A DNA stretch of 64,000 nt from Streptomyces globisporus. GTDB lineage: Bacteria > Actinomycetota > Actinomycetes > Streptomycetales > Streptomycetaceae. Below the pieces are notes generated by a model. That model was not told where the DNA came from. It worked only from the letters and a program-made list of their open reading frames with translations, and searched no databases. Positions 1 to 7,815 of the stretch are shown piece after piece. The stretch is from the NCBI GenBank assembly GCA_014649555.1, contig BMTG01000011.1, positions 124,001 to 188,000 of the forward strand, in the 5' to 3' direction. The position numbers were made by a program, and so were the translations under genes. Every line of letters starts with the position of its first letter. Position 1 is the first letter of the stretch.

Positions 1-630
1 CACCTCGTCGGGCGCGACCCAGTAGTGCTTGGCGTCGTCGAGCACCGGCAGCAGGACATAGAGCTGCCGCAGCGCGTCGGCGAGCCGCAACTCGCCCTCC
101 AGCACCAGCCGTACGTAACGCGAGTCGCCCCACGCGGGGAACTGCTCGTCCAGCGGTACGGCCGTGACCTCGACCCGCTCCCAGCCGAGCGGCGCGAACA
201 GCTTGTGCACCAGCTCGACGCCGCCCCGGGCGGGCAGGGCTGGCACCTCGATCCGCAGCGGCAGCGGGCTCTCCGCCCGCTCGGGCATGGCCCGGCAGAC
301 CCCACCGAGCGCGGACTTGAACACGGCGGCGAGGGCGACCGACAGCAGCGAGGACGCCGCGTAGGGGCGGTCGTTGACGTACTGCGCGAGCGCCGCGTCG
401 GGTGCGCCTCCCCGGCCCTTGCCCTTGCCGCGCCGCACGAGCGCCACCGGATCCACCTCCAGCAGGAGTGCGGCCGTGCAACGCTCGGCGGACGCCTCGG
501 GGTAGAAGACGTGCGCGGAGCCGTGCGAGGTGGAGAACGCCTGCGCCTTGTCCGGATGCTTGTGCAGCAGGAAGCCCAGATCAGTGGCGGGACGCTCTTG
601 GGTGCCGGTCGTACCGATTGTCAGGAACAC
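1..630 (-). CDS. hen1: 3'-terminal RNA ribose 2'-O-methyltransferase Hen1, N-terminal part (runs off left edge)
   Basis: Bacterial Hen1 2'-O-methylates the 3' end of cleaved RNA before Pnkp ligates it, protecting the repaired RNA. The 210 codons here are the N-terminal domain, which in the family activates the Pnkp ligase: the protein opens MFLTIGTTGT and carries LGFLLHKHPDKAQ, FYPEAS and LLLEVDPVALVRRGKGKGRG, all recognisable Hen1 signatures. The SAM-binding and metal-dependent catalytic C-terminal half lies beyond the left edge, as would any pnkp gene. I took GTG at 630 because homologues begin with this FLTI strand; an in-frame GTG at 651 is the alternative and neither has a strong ribosome site. 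Family assignment is secure; the start is less so. Confidence 0.88.
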   Translation of the reverse strand, partial: MFLTIGTTGTQERPATDLGFLLHKHPDKAQAFSTSHGSAHVFYPEASAERCTAALLLEVDPVALVRRGKGKGRGGAPDAALAQYVNDRPYAASSLLSVALAAVFKSALGGVCRAMPERAESPLPLRIEVPALPARGGVELVHKLFAPLGWERVEVTAVPLDEQFPAWGDSRYVRLVLEGELRLADALRQLYVLLPVLDDAKHYWVAPDEV

Positions 631-686
631 CTGTCCGAGTATGATCCTCACCCCCTGCCCCCACCAGGTAATTTCTCCTCGCTCGT

Positions 687-1655
687 CTACTTCTCCGGTC
701 CCTCCGGCTTCTCCGGCTCTGTCAGCTCCCCCGGCGCCTCCAGTCGACCGGCCAGCTCGGCTATGAGGCCGGGCCCCACCCGGCAGCAGCCCCCGACGAG
801 GCGTGCCCCGGCCCGGGTCCAGGCCCGCACCCTGCCCGGGTCGAAGGTGCCGACCCCGGTCCATCCCCGTGCCCCGGCGTCCCAGCCCTCGCCGCTGTTC
901 GGGTAGACCACGGCGGGCCTGCCCGTGACCGCCACCGCCAGTTCCACCGCCGCCAACGCCTCGTCCGGCTCGCAGCAGTTGACCCCGACCGCGACGACGG
1001 ACTCCCGCCCGGCCGCCACCGCGAACGCCTCCTCCAGCGGCTGCCCGGCCCGGGTCCGGCCGCCGGCCACGCTGTAGGAGAGCCAGTACGGCAGTCCGGT
1101 CTCCTCAGCCACCCGGACCAGGGCCTCGGCCTCGTCCAGATCCGGCACGGTCTCCAGTGCCAGGACGTCGGGCCCGGCCGCCGCGAGCGCCGCAACCCGG
1201 GGGCGGTGGAAACGCTCCAGCTCATCGACGCTCAGCCCGTAACGCCCCCGGTACTCGCTGCCGTCCGCGAGCATCGCCCCGTACGGTCCGACGGACGCGG
1301 CGACCCAGGCCTCCCGCCCGGGGCCGGCCCGGCGCGCCGCATCGGCGGCGCCCCGGGCCAGCTCCACGCTGCGGGCAAGCAGGGCCTCGGTCCCGGACCG
1401 GTCGAGCCCGTATCTCCCGAACCCTTCGAACGTGGCCTGATAGCTGGCCGTGATGAGCACCCGCGCCCCGGCCCGGAGATAGGCGAGGTGAGCGGCCTCG
1501 ATCTGTTCCGGCGCGTCGGCCAGCAGCCGGGCCGACCACAGCGCGTCGGTCAGGTCACAGCCCTGCGCCTCCAGTTGGTTGGAGAGCCCGCCGTCCAGCA
1601 GGACGGGCCCGGCGTCCAGCGCGTCGGCGAGCGTGCTGCCCGTGCTCGCGGCCAC
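687..1655 (-). CDS. mmuM: homocysteine S-methyltransferase
   Basis: A 322-residue single-domain homocysteine S-methyltransferase of the MmuM type, which transfers a methyl group from S-methylmethionine (or SAM) to homocysteine to make methionine in the cytoplasm. The barrel opens with LLDGGLSNQLEAQG, and the zinc-binding cysteines are present: Cys227 in GVNCC and Cys290/291 in GGCCR. The start is GTG with GGAGG six bases upstream. The gene lies 30 bases after the luciferase-like gene on the same strand, separated by a TCAGG tandem repeat, so the two are probably co-transcribed. The C-terminal 15 residues are a low-complexity Glu/Pro/Lys tail. The substrate is inferred from the family. Confidence 0.88.
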   Translation of the reverse strand: MAASTGSTLADALDAGPVLLDGGLSNQLEAQGCDLTDALWSARLLADAPEQIEAAHLAYLRAGARVLITASYQATFEGFGRYGLDRSGTEALLARSVELARGAADAARRAGPGREAWVAASVGPYGAMLADGSEYRGRYGLSVDELERFHRPRVAALAAAGPDVLALETVPDLDEAEALVRVAEETGLPYWLSYSVAGGRTRAGQPLEEAFAVAAGRESVVAVGVNCCEPDEALAAVELAVAVTGRPAVVYPNSGEGWDAGARGWTGVGTFDPGRVRAWTRAGARLVGGCCRVGPGLIAELAGRLEAPGELTEPEKPEGPEK

Positions 1656-1665
1656 CTCTGCCTCC

Positions 1666-1694
1666 TCAGGTCAGGTCAGGTCAGGTCAGGTCAG
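1666..1694. repeat. pentanucleotide tandem repeat TCAGG, 5.8 copies
   Basis: Five perfect TCAGG units plus TCAG fill the gap between two minus-strand genes. Read on the minus strand each unit is CCTGA, so the array supplies TGA stops in all three frames. The upstream gene's stop codon lies inside the array and the next gene's ribosome site directly abuts it. A change in copy number would keep the stop while altering the distance to the downstream ribosome site. Confidence 0.95.
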
Positions 1695-2609
1695 CTGGGA
1701 CTGGATCTGCGAGGAGATCAGTTCCAGATGGTCCAGGTCGTCCAGGTCGAGGATCTGGAGGTAGATCCTCTGCGAGCCGATCGCCCCGTAGCGGCCGATC
1801 TTGTCGACCACCTCGGCGGGCGATCCGGCCAGGCCGTTCGCCTTGAGCTCCTCCACATCCCGGCCGATGGCCGCCGCGCGCCGGGCGACCTCGGCGTCGT
1901 CCTTGCCCGTGCAGACGATCAGCGCGTTGGAGTACACGAGGTCGTCCGGCGAGCGCCCGTGCGCCTGCGCGGCGGCCCGGACCCGGCCGAACTGCTTCTC
2001 GCTGTCCTCCAGCGAGGCGAACGGGATGTTGAACTCGTCCGCGTACTGCGCGGCGAGGCGGGGGGTGCGGGTCGCCCCGTGGCCGCCGATCAGGACGGGC
2101 ACCTTGGCCTGGGCGGGCTTGGGCAGCGCGGGCGAGTCGGTGAGCTGGTAGTAGGTCCCGTCGTAGCTGAAGGTCTTGCCGACCTCCGTGGCCCAAAGAC
2201 CGGTGACGATCGCGAGCTGCTCCTCCAGGCGGCCGAACTTCTCCTTCGGGAACGGGATGCCGTAGGCCTTGTGCTCCTCCTCGAACCAGCCCGCGCCCAG
2301 GCCCAGTTCGATCCGGCCGCCGGACATCTGGTCGACCTGGGCCACCTGGATGGCCAGCACCCCCGGAAGCCGGAACGTGCCCGCGGTCATCAGCGTGCCG
2401 AGCCGGATCCGCCGGGTCTCGCGCGCCAGTCCGGCCAGGGTGATCCAGGCGTCCGTCGGTCCGGGCAGACCGTCCCCGGAGCCCATGCGGAGATAGTGGT
2501 CGGAGCGGTAGAAGGCGTCGAAGCCCAGGTCCTCCGTGGCCTTGGCGACGGTGAGCAAGGTGTCGTAGTCGGCCCCCTGCTGGGGCTCGGTGAAGATGCG
2601 AAGATCCAT
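1686..2609 (-). CDS. LLM-class F420-dependent oxidoreductase
   Basis: A 307-residue luciferase-like TIM-barrel protein of the kind that uses coenzyme F420 in actinobacteria. It opens MDLRIFTEPQQGADY, has the barrel element FDAFYRSDHYLRMG, then RIRLGTLMTAGTFRLPGVLA and the family signature GGRIELGLGAGWFEEEHKAYGIPF around residues 95-120, and IGGHGATRTPRLAAQYADEFN further on. The reaction and substrate cannot be told from sequence. It is the first gene of a probable two-gene unit with mmuM. The stop codon falls inside the TCAGG repeat; a shift of frame near the end would simply meet another TGA. Confidence 0.87.
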   Translation of the reverse strand: MDLRIFTEPQQGADYDTLLTVAKATEDLGFDAFYRSDHYLRMGSGDGLPGPTDAWITLAGLARETRRIRLGTLMTAGTFRLPGVLAIQVAQVDQMSGGRIELGLGAGWFEEEHKAYGIPFPKEKFGRLEEQLAIVTGLWATEVGKTFSYDGTYYQLTDSPALPKPAQAKVPVLIGGHGATRTPRLAAQYADEFNIPFASLEDSEKQFGRVRAAAQAHGRSPDDLVYSNALIVCTGKDDAEVARRAAAIGRDVEELKANGLAGSPAEVVDKIGRYGAIGSQRIYLQILDLDDLDHLELISSQIQSQLT

Positions 2610-2727
2610 GCCTCCATCCTGCCTCCCCCGAGGCCGTCGCCCGGCCCTCGCCTCCCCCGGAACACGCGCCTTCCCTCATCGGACCCGGCGCCGCCCCCTC
2701 ACAGCGCCTCGGAGCCCATGCCTTCGC

Positions 2728-3243
2728 TCAGGAGCCTGTGGCCGATGGTGCGGGGCCTCGTATGCCGTACGGGCCGTCACGCTCCCTCGCCCGCTCCGGC
2801 TCCCGCTCCCTTTCCGCCAGGCGTCTCAGCATCCCGTGCACACGGTCCAGTGATTCGTCCGCCGCGTCCATGGCCTCGATGCACTGCCAGTACAGCCCGT
2901 CCTCCCCTGTGTCGCAGGCCACCCCGACCAGCGCGATCCCGGCCTCGCCGAGCAGCAGCGCGAGCCCGGCCAGGGCGGGCCGGACCTCGCCGATCCCCGA
3001 CAACTGGGCGGCCCTGGCACCGCCGGAGATCACCGTCGGATGGTCCAGCGCCGAGCATCCGGCACCGATCTCCCCCAGCGCCCGCGCCTCGCTCCGTAAT
3101 TCCATCGGCCCGCACAGCGCCAGCCGACTGCCGACCGCCCGGGCGAGCGCCTGGGCCTGCCAGGCCTCCGCCATGACGTCCAGCGCGCCCCGGCTGTCGG
3201 CCAGAGCCCGCCGGCCCGCCTCGATGAGTCGCTCCGCTTCCAT
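2728..3243 (-). CDS. conserved Streptomyces protein, DUF6099-like
   Basis: A 171-residue mostly helical protein beginning MEAERLIEAGRRALADSRG and rich in alanine and leucine, with no membrane segment or catalytic motif I can point to. It resembles the small actinobacterial family I recall as DUF6099; that name is from memory and is tentative. The C-terminal 25 residues are a charged Arg/Glu run (REREPERARERD). I chose ATG at 3243 because GGGGGAG stands just upstream; a longer reading from 3309 adds an unlikely N-terminus. No function can be proposed. Confidence 0.6.
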   Translation of the reverse strand: MEAERLIEAGRRALADSRGALDVMAEAWQAQALARAVGSRLALCGPMELRSEARALGEIGAGCSALDHPTVISGGARAAQLSGIGEVRPALAGLALLLGEAGIALVGVACDTGEDGLYWQCIEAMDAADESLDRVHGMLRRLAEREREPERARERDGPYGIRGPAPSATGS

Positions 3244-3367
3244 CTGTCTCCCCCGTCCGTACGAAAACCCGCTCACCTCATTCATTACCCACAGTGAGGT
3301 AGACAGCACCGTAAGGCCAGAGGAAATCGGAAATCTGTGGACACGAAGTCGAATGTGGATAACTCGA

Positions 3368-3727
3368 TCACTCCGAAGAGTGACGATCGGGTGGTTCGAC
3401 GGCGCTCGGCAGAGGGAAGCGCTTCTCGTTCCGCTCCAGCTTGGCCACCAGTGCCGCCGTCGGGTCGATGCCCAACACCTCGCAGAACTGCAGAAGATAG
3501 GCGAGCACGTCCGCCACCTCGTCGGCGACCCGGTGGGCGGATGCGGGGTCCTCCATGATCCCGGCCGACTGTTCGGGCGTCAGCCACTGGAAGATCTCCA
3601 GCAGTTCGGAGGCCTCGACGCTGAGCGCGGCCGCCAGGTTCTTCGGGGTGTGGTACTGCCCCCAGTCCCGGGCCGCCGCGAACGCGGCCAGCCGACGCTG
3701 GAGTTCTGCCACATCGATGTCCGTCAC
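3368..3727 (-). CDS. MazG-like nucleotide pyrophosphohydrolase
   Basis: A 119-residue all-alpha NTP pyrophosphohydrolase of the MazG/RS21-C6 (dCTPase-like) class, which hydrolyses non-canonical or excess nucleoside triphosphates to the monophosphate and pyrophosphate. The metal-binding signature is clear: EASELLEIFQWL followed about 20 residues later by DEVADVLAYLL, the paired ExxE and ExxD motifs. WGQYHTPKNLAAALSVEASE is typical of the RS21-C6 side of the superfamily. The GTG start at 3727 gives a normal family length; no strong ribosome site is visible. The exact nucleotide is not predictable. Confidence 0.82.
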   Translation of the reverse strand: MTDIDVAELQRRLAAFAAARDWGQYHTPKNLAAALSVEASELLEIFQWLTPEQSAGIMEDPASAHRVADEVADVLAYLLQFCEVLGIDPTAALVAKLERNEKRFPLPSAVEPPDRHSSE

Positions 3728-3838
3728 AGCACCAGGTCTATCACCGGCCACCGACAGTGCCTCCCGCACGTTCGAGGCACGCCCGCCGCACACCGGCCCC
3801 CGCGCGGCTCCCGCACACGTGCACTCCTTGCGGAGGCC

Positions 3839-3873
3839 GGGGGCGGCGGTCCCGACCGGCTGCCGCCGCTCCC
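3839..3873. terminator. GC-rich hairpin downstream of the sepF-like gene
   Basis: Arms 3839-3849 and 3863-3873 pair over 11 bp with one G-T wobble around a 13-base loop. It sits between the sepF-like stop and the MazG-like start, both minus strand, with no T-run. A terminator role is inferred from position. Confidence 0.4.
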
Positions 3874-3897
3874 GGCCGCCGTCCCGACTACCGCTTC

Positions 3898-4302
3898 CTA
3901 CGACTGGGCGAGGCCCGCGGGCGTGACCCCTTCGACCTCCATGCCGACCGGTGCGAGCAGGAAGACGTTGCGGTCGACGCGGTGCATTCCGCTGCCGAGG
4001 CCGAAGACCACGCCGCTGCTGAAGTCGAGAATCCGCTTCGCCACGTCCGTCTCCGCCGCCGTCAGGTCGAGCAGCACCGGAACCTGGGCGACGAGATACT
4101 CGGCGACCTCCCGGGCGTCCGCGAAGACCTGCACCCGCAGGACGACGAGACGGCGCTGTTCGACAGCGCGCTCGTCGGGGACGGTGCGATGGTCGATCCG
4201 GGACGGCCATTCGTCGCGGCCGCGCAGGGGTACGACCTGGGCGAGCCCCTCCCACTGTTCGTCGGTGGCGTCGTATCTGTCATACCTGTCGTACCTGCTC
4301 AC
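3898..4302 (-). CDS. SepF paralogue (SepF-like division protein)
   Basis: SepF proteins polymerise and link FtsZ to the membrane. This 134-residue protein carries the SepF core: VVLRVQVFADAREVAEYLVAQVPVLLDLT, then AAETDVAKRILDFSSGVVFGL and NVFLLAPVGMEVEG at the end. It is shorter than canonical SepF, lacks the long acidic linker, and instead starts SRYDRYDRYDATDEQWEGL, a Tyr-Asp-Arg repeat. Its neighbours are not division genes, so it is more likely one of the extra SepF-like proteins of Streptomyces (the SflA/SflB type) than the ylmD-sepF gene. GTG at 4302 was chosen; an in-frame upstream start at 4347 would add a basic 15-residue leader. Confidence 0.78.
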   Translation of the reverse strand: MSRYDRYDRYDATDEQWEGLAQVVPLRGRDEWPSRIDHRTVPDERAVEQRRLVVLRVQVFADAREVAEYLVAQVPVLLDLTAAETDVAKRILDFSSGVVFGLGSGMHRVDRNVFLLAPVGMEVEGVTPAGLAQS

Positions 4303-4469
4303 CGGTTCACCCCGTCGTCGAGCCGGTCGGATGGGCACCGGCTGCACTCACTGTTCATCGGGCAATCCTCTCGCCCCTCACCCGTTCGGCGTACCAGCGA
4401 CACGGCGAAGTCCGCCTCCGTGTCGCATCCGATACCCGGTGGACATCGGTTCATGACGACCGGGCCCGG

Positions 4470-5267
4470 TCAGACCGCGATGACCTGGACCCCCGCCTCG
4501 CCGAACCGGTCCCTCGCCTCCGCCCCGATGTGCGAGTCGGTGACCAGGACGTCGACGAGGCCCAGGTCGCAGACGCGCGCGAAGGCCCGCTTGCCGATCT
4601 TCGACGAGTCGGCCGCCACCACCACCCGCTGGGCACGTTCCGCGAGCAGCCGGTTGACGCTGGCCTCGCCCTCGTGGTGGACGTAGGCGCCGCGTTCGAT
4701 GTCGATGGCGTTCACCCCGAGGACGGCGACGTCCAGCGTGATCTCGTTCATCACGCCGACCGCGAGCGGACCCGTCAGCTCGTACGACTGGGGGCGTGCG
4801 ACACCGCCCGTCACGACCATCTTGATCTGCGGGCGGATCGCCAGCTCGCTCGCGATGTTGAGGGCGTTGGTCACCACGGTCAGCGTCGGCTGGCCGCCCG
4901 CCACCGCTGTCTCGCCCACGATGTCCGGGCGTACCGCCAGCGCCCTGGCCACCTCGGTCACGGTCGTCCCGCCGGTCAGGCCGACGACCTGGCCGACGGC
5001 CACGAGGCCGGACACCGCACGGCCGATGGCCTGCTTCTCCGGTGCGTGGCGGCCCGTCTTGTAGCGGAGCGCCAGTTCGTAGGAGACCCCGTGCGCGACC
5101 GCGCCGCCCCTGGTGCGGGTGAGCAGGTGCTGCTCGGCCAGCTGGTCCAGGTCCCGGCGGATGGTGGCGGCCGACACGTCGAGCGCCGTCGCCGCCTCCT
5201 CGACGTCCACCCTGCCGTGTTTGCCGACCAGTTCCAGCAGCGCGTCCCACCGGGCGTCCCTGGACAA
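4470..5267 (-). CDS. DeoR/GlpR-family transcriptional regulator
   Basis: A 265-residue sugar-responsive repressor. The N-terminus has a DeoR helix-turn-helix (DALLELVGKHGRVDVEEAATALDVSAATIRRDLDQL, residues about 6-40) followed by RTRGGA, and the rest is the DeoR C-terminal sensor domain with GLTGGTTVTEVARAL and VVVAADSSKIGKRAFARVCDL, the phosphosugar-binding loops. TTG at 5267 is the start: GAGGAG is six bases upstream, whereas the longer reading to 5411 would run through the divergent promoter. It is transcribed away from the SIS-domain gene, so that gene and itself are the likely targets, with the 5406-5422 palindrome a candidate operator. Confidence 0.86.
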   Translation of the reverse strand: MSRDARWDALLELVGKHGRVDVEEAATALDVSAATIRRDLDQLAEQHLLTRTRGGAVAHGVSYELALRYKTGRHAPEKQAIGRAVSGLVAVGQVVGLTGGTTVTEVARALAVRPDIVGETAVAGGQPTLTVVTNALNIASELAIRPQIKMVVTGGVARPQSYELTGPLAVGVMNEITLDVAVLGVNAIDIERGAYVHHEGEASVNRLLAERAQRVVVAADSSKIGKRAFARVCDLGLVDVLVTDSHIGAEARDRFGEAGVQVIAV

Positions 5268-5405
5268 GAGCGTCTCCTCACCGTCCGGCGCGGGCACCGC
5301 GTTTCGCGGGAACGCGGTCGCCGGGGGCCGGACCGCCGCAAGCGTCGCACAGGGCCTGCCGGGTGCCCTCCACCCACCTGCACCTTGCTTGTTTTTGCTC
5401 GATAA

Positions 5406-5422
5406 CTGCATGTAACGTGCAG
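5406..5422. promoter_or_regulatory. imperfect palindrome between deoR-type and SIS genes
   Basis: CTGCATGTAACGTGCAG is an imperfect 17-bp palindrome with perfect 5-bp outer arms, in the only AT-richer patch of the divergent intergenic region (TTGTTT at 5389 and TGTAAC at 5411 could be promoter elements). A role as the DeoR-type operator is inferred from position. Confidence 0.45.
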
Positions 5423-5458
5423 AATTCTACACGCGGGGTGATCGGCCCCGCTCGGCCC

Positions 5459-5504
5459 CGTTCCCGTGGTCCACCTCGTTCCCGTGTCCACCTCGTTCCC
5501 GTGG
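5459..5504. repeat. three imperfect direct repeats upstream of the SIS gene
   Basis: CGTTCCCGTGGTCCACCT at 5459-5476 is followed by a one-base-shorter copy at 5477-5493 and the first 11 bases of a third copy at 5494-5504. The last copy ends in the ribosome site (GGAG at 5503) of the SIS-domain gene, so the array forms the whole proximal leader. Confidence 0.85.
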
Positions 5505-5513
5505 AGTGCAGAC

Positions 5514-6401
5514 GTGTCGTATGCCGAGACCGAGACAGCCAGTCAGCCCGCCTGCTGGCGGCGCGCCGCCGATCTGGCCGGCGGCCCCGAGGCCGTCGCC
5601 CTGCCCGTCGCGGGCGAGCGCGTCGCGGTCGTCGGCTGCGGCACCTCCTTCTACATGGCGCAGGCCTACGCAGGGCTCCGCGAGGGCTCGGGACAGGGCG
5701 AGTCGGACGCCTTCGCCGCCTCCGAGTTCCCCTTCGGGCGCGGCTACGACCGGGTCGTCGCGCTGACCCGCTCGGGGACCACGACCGAGGTGCTGGAGCT
5801 GCTGAACCGGCTGCGCGGCACGACGCGCACGGTGGCCGTCACGGCGGATCCGCGGACTCCGGTCAGGGCGGCGGCCGACGGTCTCGTCGTCCTGGACTTC
5901 GCCGACGAACGGTCCGTGGTCCAGACCCGCTTCGCCACGACCGCCCTCACCCTGCTGCGGGCCCACCTGGGGCTGCACTCCGACGCGGTCGTCGCGGACG
6001 CGGAGGCCGCGCTCGCCGAGCCGCTCCCCGACGAGCTGCTGCGGAGCACCCAGTTCTCGTTCCTCGGCCGGGGGTGGACGGTCGGTCTGGCCCACGAGGC
6101 GGCGCTGAAGATGAAGGAGGCGTCGCTGTCCTGGACGGAGTCGTACCCCGCGATGGAATACCGCCACGGCCCCATCAGCATCTCCACCGCCGGCACCACG
6201 ACCTGGATGTTCGGCGAGGCCCCCGAGGGCCTGCCCGAGCAGGTGCGTGCCACGGGCGCCCGGTGGGTGAACGGCTCCCTCGATCCCCTGGCCGATCTCG
6301 TACGCGTCCAGCGCCTCGCCCTCGCCCGGGCGGCCGCCCGGGGGCTCGACCCCGACCTGCCGCGCCATCTGAGCCGCTCGGTGGTTCTCGACGGGGCCTG
6401 A
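5514..6401 (+). CDS. SIS-domain sugar-phosphate isomerase/deaminase-like protein
   Basis: A 295-residue protein with two SIS (sugar isomerase) lobes, like AgaS and the isomerase half of GlmS. Lobe 1 holds VAVVGCGTSFYMAQAYAG and ALTRSGTTTEVLELL, the phosphosugar-binding loops; lobe 2 has FLGRGWTVGLAHEAALKMKEAS and the Glu/His motif YPAMEYRHGPIS. It probably isomerises or deaminates an amino-sugar phosphate; the substrate is unknown. GTG at 5514 has GGAG seven bases upstream. The divergent DeoR-type regulator is its likely controller. The C-terminal third is short on conserved motifs and may bind the partner subunit. Confidence 0.84.
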   Translation: MSYAETETASQPACWRRAADLAGGPEAVALPVAGERVAVVGCGTSFYMAQAYAGLREGSGQGESDAFAASEFPFGRGYDRVVALTRSGTTTEVLELLNRLRGTTRTVAVTADPRTPVRAAADGLVVLDFADERSVVQTRFATTALTLLRAHLGLHSDAVVADAEAALAEPLPDELLRSTQFSFLGRGWTVGLAHEAALKMKEASLSWTESYPAMEYRHGPISISTAGTTTWMFGEAPEGLPEQVRATGARWVNGSLDPLADLVRVQRLALARAAARGLDPDLPRHLSRSVVLDGA

Positions 6402-6427
6402 GGCGGGGACTGCGCGACCATGGAGGC

Positions 6428-7096
6428 ATGCACCTGACCTTGTCCGCGGCGGCCAACCGGCCGTCGGCGGCCTCGGAGCCGCAGGGGGGTATCGCCGGCT
6501 GGGCCGCCGGTCTGGTCGAGACGTTCGGCGGGCCCGGCGCGGGTGCGGCCATCGCGCTGGAGAACGTGTTCCCGCCGCTGCCGAGCGAGGTCGTCCTGCC
6601 GCTGACCGGGTTCACCGCCGCGCAGGGCGGGCTCAGCATCGCCTCGGCGCTGTTCTGGACGACGCTGGGCTCGGTCGGGGGCGCGGTGGTCCTGTACGGC
6701 GTAGGCGCCGTCTTCGGCCGGGAACGGATGCACGCCTGGTGGGCGAAGCTGCCGCTGGTCAAGGCCTCCGACCTGGTACGGACGGAGGCGTGGTTCGCCC
6801 GGCACGGCACGAAGGCGGTGCTGCTGGGACGGATGGTGCCGGTGTTCCGGAGCTTGATCTCGGTGCCCGCGGGTGTGGAGCGCATGCCGCTGCCGGTGTT
6901 CGTCGCGCTGACGACGGTGGGCAGCCTGGTGTGGAACACGGTGCTCGTGATGGCCGGATACCTGCTCGGCGACCAGTGGGACGTCGTCGGGGCGTACGTC
7001 GGCGTCGTGTCCAAGGTCGTCCTGGGCCTGGCCGTCGTCGCCCTGGCCGTCTACGTCACTATGCGGATCCGGGGCCGGAGACGCGAGAAGCCCTGA
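6428..7096 (+). CDS. DedA-family membrane protein
   Basis: A 222-residue inner-membrane protein of the DedA/SNARE-associated family, implicated in lipid carrier recycling and membrane homeostasis. It shows the re-entrant signature ALENVFPPLPSEVVLPLTGF (about residues 40-60), the glycine-rich segment TTLGSVGGAVVLYGVGAVFGRE, then RHGTKAVLLGRMVPVFRSLISVPAG, the basic-proline motif of DedA, and two C-terminal hydrophobic spans. ATG at 6428 follows GGAGG by only one base, which is unusually tight, so the true start may be a nearby downstream codon such as TTG 6440. It begins 26 bases after the SIS gene. Confidence 0.86.
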   Translation: MHLTLSAAANRPSAASEPQGGIAGWAAGLVETFGGPGAGAAIALENVFPPLPSEVVLPLTGFTAAQGGLSIASALFWTTLGSVGGAVVLYGVGAVFGRERMHAWWAKLPLVKASDLVRTEAWFARHGTKAVLLGRMVPVFRSLISVPAGVERMPLPVFVALTTVGSLVWNTVLVMAGYLLGDQWDVVGAYVGVVSKVVLGLAVVALAVYVTMRIRGRRREKP

Positions 7097-7113
7097 CGGC
7101 ACGGGGCGGTCGA

Positions 7114-7138
7114 CGGGACACCCCGCCGGGGTGTCCCG
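7114..7138. terminator. bidirectional hairpin between dedA and the 7169-7711 gene
   Basis: Perfect 11-bp stem (CGGGACACCCC at 7114-7124 with its complement at 7128-7138) and a 3-base loop, placed exactly between two convergent genes. Confidence 0.75.
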
Positions 7139-7168
7139 CGCACGACCGCTCAGGGTGCGACGTAGGCG

Positions 7169-7711
7169 TCACTCCTCGAAGTAGGCGTCCAGGGCCTTGT
7201 CCAGCTCGGCCGGCCAGCTCTTGAGCTCGCTGCGGCTGGCCGCCTCGACCTCGGCGTTGAACCAGCGTCGGCTCGACAGGTGGACGGTGACCGTGAACCT
7301 GCGGCCGAAGCGGGCCGGGGTGGTCTCCACCGCACCGATCTCGTCCCAGCCGAACTCGGCCTCCTGGTCGTCCAGCCGGAACCGGACGCCTTCCCGGGCC
7401 ACCCGGATCGAACCGCGCCGGTCGCTGACCTCGAAAACGGGTCCGTCCTCGGCATCGGCATCGGCATCGGCCTGAGACTCGGTCCTGCCGTCGACCGCCG
7501 CGGCATCGTCCGCCGCTTCCGGTTCCCGGGCGGCGTCGGCCTCCGCGGCCGCCGTTCCGGCCTCGTCGTCGCGGGGGCCGGCCTCCGACTCCGCTTCCGG
7601 TTCCGGCTTGCGGATTCCGGCGGGCGCCGCCAGTCCGGGCAGGGGGATGAACGCCGGGTCGGTGCCTGCGGCGAACTCGGGCTTCTTGTTCGAATCTATG
7701 CTCTGCTCCAC
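7169..7711 (-). CDS. conserved hypothetical protein with acidic low-complexity N-terminus
   Basis: A 180-residue protein with two parts. Residues about 1-90 are disordered and rich in Ala, Glu and Asp, with a short ADADADAED run. Residues about 91-180 form a compact domain: FEVSDRRGSIRVAREGVRFRLDDQEAEFGWDEIGAVE, then RFTVTVHLSSRRWFNAEVEA and a C-terminal helix ending LDAYFEE, which looks like a small PH-like beta fold with a capping helix. I do not recognise a named family. It is divergent from the PPOX-fold gene. Confidence 0.7.
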   Translation of the reverse strand: MEQSIDSNKKPEFAAGTDPAFIPLPGLAAPAGIRKPEPEAESEAGPRDDEAGTAAAEADAAREPEAADDAAAVDGRTESQADADADAEDGPVFEVSDRRGSIRVAREGVRFRLDDQEAEFGWDEIGAVETTPARFGRRFTVTVHLSSRRWFNAEVEAASRSELKSWPAELDKALDAYFEE

Positions 7712-7815
7712 GGCGGGCAGTATGGTCGACGAACCTGTACGTGACCAGTCGCCACTGCTCCGGTCGGCCCAGAGGTGCCGGAAATTACCTGGCGGCCACG
7801 GAGGTTGCCCCCTTC

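Noticed and set aside
25-906. Plus-strand open frame at the left edge
   Set aside because: It is antisense to hen1 and mmuM, both of which carry clear motifs on the minus strand.
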